Positions 57,101 through 64,000 of a stretch of 64,000 bases of DNA are shown one piece after another. The stretch covers positions 53,854,351 to 53,918,350 of the forward strand of contig NC_065533.1 of NCBI RefSeq assembly GCF_020184175.1. The letters are read 5' to 3'. How positions within the stretch are numbered: position 1 is the first letter of the stretch; each line of letters starts with the position of its first letter. The notes under the pieces are model-generated. The model searched no databases. It saw nothing but the letters and a program-made list of their open reading frames with translations, and was not told the origin of the DNA. The position numbers were made by a program, and so were the translations under genes. Source of the DNA: Aphis gossypii. Taxonomy: Eukaryota; Arthropoda; Insecta; Hemiptera; Aphididae.

Positions 57101-60100
57101 ACGATTTTTAATTTATTGAGTAAAGAATGTATTACTATAGAAGAGTCTCGCTAATCCGAACAATTTATATTTTGTACTTTAGTACTCGTGTATAATGTAT
57201 ATATTTGAGAATACCTGAAAACCCCTTATAAAGATATTATTGTTTCAATTAATAACAATATTAATGTGTAATGTAAAATTGTTAATCGATAAATTTTGAA
57301 TTTGTATAAGTACATAAGGTGTTTTTTGAAAAATATTTATTAGGAAGTTAAAAAATAACGCCATTCCGTTTAATCCGGATTTTTGATAAGCCAGATAAAG
57401 TCCTGTCTCATCTAGTTCGGATTAGCGACTCTACCGTACACTCAAAACAAATTTTTGTAATTAATCATTTAACATTTTAATTAATACATTTTGAACAACA
57501 ATATTATCCATCAATCGTTAAAAATGCGAAAACCCTAAAATATGCAAAAAAAAATTCTAAATAAAATTTCATATTTGCATTCTCGGTACTATAAAACATA
57601 TTTGTATACCACTCTGCTATGTTTTACATCACCTATGATGGATATGCAAATGCTATAAGTCCCGAACCCTGGTTATTATATATATTTATTATCTATATTA
57701 TCCATTTATATTTAGAACAGAGAATCCTCGAGTTATCTATAGTTTTTCTTTCGAGTACCTAATCAAGATTTTTGCAAGGTAGTGAAATTTTTTTCAACTT
57801 ATCTAGGTTCCACTGTATTTTATTGTTCCTAATATAATAAATCAATGGATAAGCTTAAAATTTTTACTTATTTTCCATTTTTAGATTTGATTGCACTTAC
57901 CGAGTAACAAGAAACTTATCTTATATAAGAATATTGATCAATTCTCAATCAGAAAAAAAAAATTAATTAATTATGATACAAAAGATAAATTACATGAAGT
58001 AACCTATGAGTAGAAAAAAATGTTTATGGGTTGCAACTTGTGACATAAATAAATATATGAAAATAATATTGGTCATAAATTTATAAATGCTTAAGTTATG
58101 TTTTATTTGATACTTCAACATATAATTATGTAAATTAAAATTAAAGTCTAACTAAAATGTGGGATTGGATCTGGAAGCAGTAAGTTTGTGGGTAGCCATT
58201 ACAAAAAGGTTGAGAAACCTTTGCCTGACTTAAAGCATCATTTCTAATTCTGCTTAGTGTCACGACCCTCAAAATAATATGTATAAAATATGATCTATCA
58301 CTTTACAACCATCAACATCTATATTAAATACAAATTTAAACAATAACAATATAACATCATTAACTAAATCATTATTTATTTTTAAGTACCTATATCCTTA
58401 GTTTATTATTATTTTAAGTATTTATTTTTGATCAATAAAAAATTTTAAATTAATAAGTTCATTTTATAAATCAGCATTTTGTGCCTACGGGCTACAGGGC
58501 ACCAATTCTAAGTGATCACAATCCTCAGATTGATAAACACTGGTTTTCAGCAAATTATTGTTGGTACCTCAAAAATACCTATTAAAAACGTAGATATTGC
58601 AAATGATTAAAAGTGTTCAACATTTTTGAATGTATAAAATATTGTTATAGTAAGTTACGGTAATCACAGATAGTTCAGGGCTGGAAATTGTTTAAGCTAT
58701 TTAAAATAGTGACTACATTTAATCATAAAAGTGGCCTAAATATGTGTGTTTTTCTAACAATTTACTGTTCTTAAATTGTTATCTTTGAATCCCAAAAATA
58801 TAATTGATGCTTAAGTATCTAATTAAAAATTATCATTTGATCCACAAAAAATTTGATTAAAATATTTCTACAAGTAGTTTGTGGAATGAAATTCCATGGG
58901 AACAATTTATATTTCTTAATATAAATTAAAAACACACTCATTAACATAGTATGCAACTGAAGGAAGGGGTGAGAGGGGGGGAACTGCTTCCTTGATATTT
59001 TGTAAAATGTATTTATTAGGTATATTTAATCTCCAAGTATCTTTAAGAATACAGTATATCAAAAAAAAATAAAGTTTGACCCCCCCCCCCTCCTCATAAA
59101 AATTGCCCAAGTTCCGCCAATGCTCTTTGAAAAACATAATATAATAAAATATATATTTATTACCTATAATATTATTTGAACAAATATTTAAATTTAAGCA
59201 GTGACATGAGAGATTAATTTTCTAAATGAGTGACTAAGAGTAAATCAATTGCAAAATAGTAACTTACTTCCAGCCCTGATAGCTAACAACTTAGATTCTA
59301 GAGTACTGATAACTTAGTTTAATTTATAGCAAGAAGACGGTATTCCTATGTGTGTCCCCCATCTAACAGATAACATAACAAATTTGCATTCAGCAATTTC
59401 AATTTTACATTGTTAGCTAGGTATAATTATTAAAGTTAAATGAGTAATGATCAATTACCTATCAAAATCAAAGGCTAGATGAAAACAGGGGTCAATAATA
59501 GATGGGTTGCAAGCTTAAATCAACCAGTGGAGAGGAAATAAAAGGATCGCCAAAAATGTTTTTTTTTTAATGCTAGTTTTCTGTACACAAGATATTCGAT
59601 TTATTTTAACAATGTATCTGGAGATAACAATGATGTTCATGTTAATTGGCTATTGCTATTTACAATAATTGTCACAATAACACAACAATAATTAATAACT
59701 ATAATATTTAAATATTTTCTAGCCTTCAAATTTTTTTTTCAAATTATCAGAATCGCCATAGAATTCAATTGCCAACCTATAGGTTAGAATATTATAATTG
59801 TTTTCTCAATACTTCTTTAGAATTTTTTAATATATAAACGATTTATGAACAATATTAGTATTTTACATGTGTATTCATAACTCATTCACTTAAATTCTGA
59901 AGTCAATAACATCAAATTGAAATTTCTGAATCACTGAAAGTAAATGTTAGTATGTTAATATGTTAGGCGTAAGTAAGAAAATGACAAAATAATAATATGC
60001 GGGTCCTTACGATACTATGTGACATCATGCTAATAACTAGGTATTACTAGTTTAATAAAAATGTAATTTTAAGTAGCAAAATTAAGTTCATCATTTGTAA

Positions 60101-60202
60101 TGATACATGTAAACCAATTAAATTAATATTTCCATTCGGCCACCGCCCGCGAAAAATGTCCGTTCCAAGATGTACCTGAGTAATGCATACTTACGCGTTC
60201 AT
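51144..60202 (-). CDS. BTB-BACK-Kelch protein (kelch-like), 7 coding exons
   Basis: Predicted substrate adaptor of a Cullin-3 ubiquitin ligase, by family. Minus-strand coding exons in order: 60202-60195, 55905-55716, 52913-52178, 52110-51993, 51923-51805, 51743-51483, 51409-51144. Introns are GT-AG, all phases fit, and the total is 1,698 nt (565 residues), normal for the family. BTB spans about residues 15-115 (ENSAYFEAMFSGRYIES). BACK spans about 140-240 (LNVENEKEVFDLIMDW). The rest is five or six degenerate kelch blades, e.g. DMWKYNLLTEKW and NLVLLGGV. Few blades keep the Gly-Gly pair, so the propeller is fast-evolving. The first exon codes MNA plus two bases before a perfect GTAAGT donor. 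If that exon is wrong, the start is ATG at 55896-55898 in the same frame. KLHL-type genes are expanded in aphids; the exact orthologue is unknown. Confidence 0.88.
53428..54197. mobile_element. hAT-like non-autonomous element in a kelch-gene intron
   Basis: Left end TAGAGCTCAGATTTTTATGC and complement of right end TAGAGTGCAGATTTCTATGC form inverted repeats. The interior is rich in AAATATGCA phrases, also found in the element at 56889. Flanks ATTACGAC and GTTATAAC match at 5 of 8 positions, so any target duplication is decayed. Confidence 0.6.
54205..55715. other. Remaining kelch-gene intron sequence
   Basis: AT-rich, with no supported feature. One 91-residue minus-strand frame at 54711-54986 has no recognisable domain. 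Confidence 0.4.
56892..57672. mobile_element. hAT-like element (middle level of the nest)
   Basis: Left end AGGGTTTAAGACTTATAG and complement of right end CAGGGTTCGGGACTTATAGC are inverted repeats. The flanks ATTATTAT and GTTATTAT form an 8-bp target duplication with one change. The interior carries AAATATGCA phrases like the element at 53428. Confidence 0.7.
57135..57436. mobile_element. Tigger-like MITE, 302 bp (inner level of the nest)
   Basis: Left end AGAGTCTCGCTAATCCGAAC and complement of right end GTAGAGTCGCTAATCCGAAC are inverted. TA flanks at 57133-57134 and 57437-57438 fit a mariner-type target duplication. Confidence 0.7.
57818..60130. other. Kelch first-intron sequence, no supported feature
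   Basis: AT-rich. A short C-run/G-run pair at 58970-59095 looks repeat-derived but its ends were not defined. No exon is supported. Confidence 0.4.
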
Positions 60203-60850
60203 TGCTCAAACAAATCAGTACAGTCCGCACACAACAGACAACAGAACAAACGATCGTCAATAATCGGCCTGCAACACTACGTTTGTGAACCTTTTTCACT
60301 CCTCCGTTGGAACGGCAACCGTTTCGTGTTCACCGTCAACGCAAAGGTTAGTACCTAACCGGGCAGCCAGGCAGGACGTGTGAAAGATCTTTACTGTACA
60401 CTGATGACTTCAACCGACGAGGACTGGTGAACGGCCAAGCACAACGACAAGAAGCGAGCCGACGTTATAGCCTTAACCGGATACAAACGAGACGAGTCTC
60501 ACATAAAAAAAACTCACGGACGTAGCTCCAACAAACGCCAATTGCCAAATGCCTAAATTGCGGTTATCAAAGAGACTACAACGTAAACATAAGTATTTAG
60601 TATGAGACTTATACTACAAACACCACACCGGGACGATACAAACACCACAACAAACACATTCAGTATGAGAACTTACTAGCTGTGCGCAAGCGGAAAACGT
60701 ATAAAATGCGCAAAAACTGTTCGGTAAAGCAGTGTTCAAACATAATACAACCAAACAAGTCACTACACACTGTCTAGTCGGCGTTCGCGCGTGTTCGGTT
60801 TACCTCCGTCCTTGTTAACGTTTTTGTTCATATTGTGGTTAACTGGCCAA
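60195..60850 (-). promoter_or_regulatory. Likely promoter and 5' UTR region of the kelch-like gene
   Basis: This is the least AT-rich interval in the right third of the window, with many CpG dinucleotides. It contains two strong minus-strand donors: GC|GTAAGT at 60194 (used in the gene model) and CTA|GTAAGT near 60675, which may end an alternative or upstream non-coding exon. A plus-strand donor-like AAG|GTTAGT lies near 60347, so a divergent transcript is possible. Transcription starts cannot be placed. Confidence 0.45.
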
Positions 60851-62085
60851 AATGTGGTAACACGCCGAGTACGATAACAGCAACAGTGATAAGAATTAAT
60901 CAACGAACATAGCTGATAATAAAGATCTTTATTATCTATGCCGACGACCGGCGTCTAAAACGACCAAAACCATCACCAAATACTATAGATAAGAATACGG
61001 GACACTCGGGGACAGTCTGTCCTTGAACTGTGTACTGTGTATACCGACACCAAGTATAATTGAACACAATTTATTTATTTTTATTGAATTTATCTCTGAA
61101 TTTATCATAACAACAAAAAACCATGCTAACACGCCTTATACAAATATAATATACATAAATGTACAACACTTGAACAAATAATTTAATTAATTATAATAAA
61201 TTGTACATATCTAATAAAAGAATCATAATTTTTCATAATTTAACTTTATTCGTCATGACAACATGTATGTGTTAAAAAGCAATAAGTAATTATAATATAT
61301 AGTAGCCTATGGCATTAAGGATCTTGTTGAATTTTTTAAAACAATTCAAAAAAATCTATCAACAACTGTTGATTTGCATAAGGTTCATCACCCATTACTC
61401 CTTATTTATTTTATATATAGAAGATATATTTTTAAATTATAATTTATCTTGTGACATTCACGGCGTTGAATATCATAAAAATAAAACCATTCAAGTTAAT
61501 ATCTATACAAGTAAAACTATTAGTTCGAGAATTTTTGTTATAATTATCATTGGTTAAAATAACATCATGCATCAATTATTTGCTTAATAACGAGCAATTA
61601 AATTGTTTAAACCAAATTACATTTAGCTATTTAAATATGCATTAATGAAATCTGATTAAATTGTAATGAATACTATTATAGCTAAATATAAATATTAAGA
61701 AGTGTCATTAGATGCTTGGCATTTATCACGTCATTACGCCTTGTAATTACGTAGGTAACCATTATTTTAACAAAAAAAAATGATTGTGGATTTCTGACCT
61801 ATTATTGACATTTAATTTGTAAAAATTATAATAATTATAATAATTAATTGTGTGATTCAGTGATTCGTGTACCGTCACATAGATCTTATATTGTGTTACC
61901 CGACAGCTGAAAACGCCTGTTTGGAATAATAATAGTATTTATTATTCATTATTATTACTATTTTTTTTTTAATATCTCAAGTGGAGTTTTCTTGGTATAG
62001 CATTTAAATATTTATATGAAATATACTACTAATATAATATAATATAATATACGCACTGTACGATTTTATTGAGAATATTTTAACA
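60851..62085. other. AT-rich intergenic stretch
   Basis: No supported gene. An 82-residue plus-strand frame at 61309-61557 has low-complexity hydrophobic composition and no domain I recognise. Confidence 0.4.
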
Positions 62086-62089
62086 GCAT

Positions 62090-62159
62090 CGGGTTTTTAG
62101 AGTGTCGATCAGCAGCTACCGTTCGTGACCGTATTGTCAACACTCGTTTCAATCAATCT
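62090..62159 (+). other. Possible 5' non-coding exon of the small gene at 63.3 kb
   Basis: A less AT-rich segment (GTCGATCAGCAGCTACCG, GTCAACACTCG) ends in a consensus donor CAATCT|GTAAGT. It would join the acceptor TTGTTTTAG at 63257, nine bases before an ATG. Its 5' edge is unknown. Confidence 0.4.
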
Positions 62160-63266
62160 GTAAGTCCACATTCTTTTAATTTTTTATTATAATAAAAATT
62201 AGAGCTCAAAAATTTTAGGAGTTGCGTATTATTCTGTATGCTGTCGATTTATTGCACACCAAGCTAGAAAATTCAAGCTATAGGTACATTGTTAAGTTTA
62301 AAAACTGAAAATTAAAAAATAATAGAAATGCATAGTTTGCATATTTCTTCTATTTTAAGGTAAAAAGTGCATTACTCTTGATTTTCATACGCATATTATA
62401 TTCATAATGCATATTTAACTTTATAAATAATGACAATATATTTTTCTTAACAATTTTTTCAATTCAATAAACTGTCAAAATGCCAACCAATTATACGCGC
62501 CATATTTTATTTTTCATACCTAATATAATTTTGTGTGAATATTAATAACGACATTATATGTTTTTAAATAATGAACTTTGAATAATTTTTTGCAAATTTA
62601 TTACTTTTGTTTGTTTATTTTATATTTTTCCATGCATATTGCAAAATTGTACAATTTTTTCGTGCATATATTTAATTGTTTTATCTCCTTATATTACTTC
62701 CAAGCCTAAATAATAATATATTAAATACAATATATAACGGAAGTAGACTTTGATGGAAAATTATTATTAGTTATTTCTGAGTTTATTTTAATTCCGATTA
62801 AAACTATAGTTTATACGGTTCGTATATCTATTACCTACATTTATCAGCCTTTTTCAAATCGTACATACTATTTATTATTTAATTTTTGTTTGTACCTTAA
62901 TTCAGTATTAGAATTTGAATATAAATTAGTTTTCGTCATAAATTTATGTCACTCAAAAAGCTCTTGAGTATGTGATAGCCTTGAGCCTAAAATTACAACA
63001 AACGCCTCGATGATCACAACCAGACATATCCAAATATTACAATATTTTTGGTGGAACTAAAAACTATTAGTTCATCCATATTATACATTTTTAGTGAAAG
63101 ACATCTTCATTTGTCCATTTGTACAACAGCGTCTAACGATCTATCCGAACGTATCTCATTTTCTGACTGTCGCACAATATGTTCAAGTCAAAAATAAATA
63201 AATATAATATTTTGTAATAATAAAAATAATTGTTATGATCTCATCAATTTGTTTTAGACAACCAAC

Positions 63267-63458
63267 ATGTCATCTGCAAGTTCCAATGATAAATCATCTA
63301 ACTCGCAAGATCGTAAACCATCATTACAAGAACTTCAAACTAAGAAGAACAAATGTCAAATGATGGAATGGGATAATAAACATAAAGCGCAACATGCTAA
63401 AACGATTGCAAATATTGAAACAGAACACAACTATTGTATTTCCCGAAAAGCGAAATAA
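63267..63458 (+). CDS. Small hydrophilic protein of unknown function, 63 residues
   Basis: I do not recognise this protein. It opens MSSASSNDKSSNSQDRKPSL and is rich in Ser, Asn, Lys and Gln, with no signal peptide or membrane segment. The central part (QELQTKKNKCQMMEWDNKHK) could be helical. Support for a real gene: the ATG follows a good acceptor (TTGTTTTAG|ACAACCAAC), a candidate upstream exon with a consensus donor lies at 62090-62159, the coding stretch is less AT-rich than its surroundings, and an AATAAA follows at 63603-63608. The alternative is a non-coding or pseudogene exon. Confidence 0.45.
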   Translation: MSSASSNDKSSNSQDRKPSLQELQTKKNKCQMMEWDNKHKAQHAKTIANIETEHNYCISRKAK

Positions 63459-63602
63459 TGTGAAGCCGATGTTTCCCAAACCATCTAATCGTTATAAGAC
63501 TTGGAATATCATGTATAAATTTCAGTAATCTAAATCATTTCCATGACCAAAAAAAACTAATTAGCTATTCAATAACAATTTATATATTTTTCAAGTTATT
63601 CA

Positions 63603-63608
63603 AATAAA
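63603..63608 (+). terminator. Polyadenylation signal candidate
   Basis: AATAAA 145 nt downstream of the stop codon of the small gene. Confidence 0.4.
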
Positions 63609-64000
63609 ATAAGATTAATAATAAAAAATTAATTTTTATTTTGTTAGGTATACTAAGATCATTTTACCATATCACTACGTATGTCAACACCTAGAACATG
63701 TGTTTTAGTGTTTATGTCGTAATATCCTAAGTCAAAAAAATTGAATAAAAATTGCTCATTTTACAATATGTAACATAAAAAAATAACTTCTATATTGTTA
63801 TATTTTTTATTCTTGTGTATTTTAACTGAAATTTCGTTAACATATAAAGACAACTTAGTTAACTGTTATTTTATATAAATATAATAAAATTCCTATATGC
63901 TCTTGATAAAAATAATTTTAAGTCAACATGTTAACTATTGTCAAATAATAATTTTTTAATACAAAATTCGTAGGAATCGCAAAAATTTGCAAATTATTTT

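Larger units (their letters stand above)
56554..57815. mobile_element. Pogo/Tigger-like DNA transposon remnant (outer level of a nest)
   Basis: The left end CAGTGGAACCTCAATAAGTT is mirrored by the complement of the right end CAGTGGAACCTAGATAAGTT. Both ends are flanked by TA (56552-56553 and 57816-57817), the Tc1/mariner-type target duplication. No transposase frame remains. It is interrupted by the element at 56892-57672 and lies in the first intron of the kelch gene. Confidence 0.75.

Overview
The window looks like nuclear DNA from an aphid (Hemiptera, Aphididae). It is very AT-rich and intron-rich, with GT/AG splice sites. It is packed with dispersed repeats whose end sequences look aphid-like to me, such as AGCGGGCAAGTGGGTACCG ends and MULE relics with FLYWCH-type N-termini. 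The species cannot be fixed from sequence alone. No bacterial, organellar, CRISPR, rRNA or tRNA features were seen.

Layout. 1-8.4 kb: gene-poor, with a diverged local duplication, a roughly 400-bp repeat (an inverted copy lies near 47 kb) and a decayed MULE relic. 8.6-22.0 kb (+): a complete PIWI-clade Argonaute gene. I rebuilt 17 coding exons giving 2,625 nt (874 residues) with all junction phases consistent, an intact D-E-D-H slicer tetrad and the 5'-phosphate pocket. A likely 5' non-coding exon lies upstream, and its intron holds a MULE-like insertion. Other introns hold hAT-type miniature elements. 22-29 kb: repeats, including a 3.9-kb near-perfect inverted repeat with a 417-bp unique loop. 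29-34 kb: sparse sequence, a long (CA)n tract and a dispersed repeat.

34.4-44.04 kb: a tandem array of 15 units. Unit lengths are quantised as 478 + n x 262 bp (n = 0, 1 or 3), so there are about 25 copies of a 262-bp module. Each module carries a long dyad. Paired columns of the stem change together between module types (C-G, G-C and T-A at one column; T-A to G-C at another). This suggests a maintained hairpin rather than a protein gene, and it is the strongest candidate for an undescribed system here.

44.5-46.2 kb (-): a broken MULE transposase with a GC-rich terminal motif array. 46.7-47.1 kb: second copy of the 6.2-6.6 kb repeat. 51.1-60.2 kb (-): a complete BTB-BACK-Kelch gene, rebuilt as 7 coding exons (565 residues) with an 8-nt first coding exon and a hAT-like element in its second intron. 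Its 4.3-kb first intron contains a three-level nest of DNA transposons. 62.1-63.6 kb (+): a possible two-exon gene for a 63-residue protein of unknown function.

The genes do not form an operon or an obvious pathway. The one functional theme that can be inferred is small-RNA biology: a slicer-competent PIWI gene lies close to two loci (the palindrome and the hairpin array) whose transcripts would fold into long double-stranded RNA. No sequence evidence links them beyond position.
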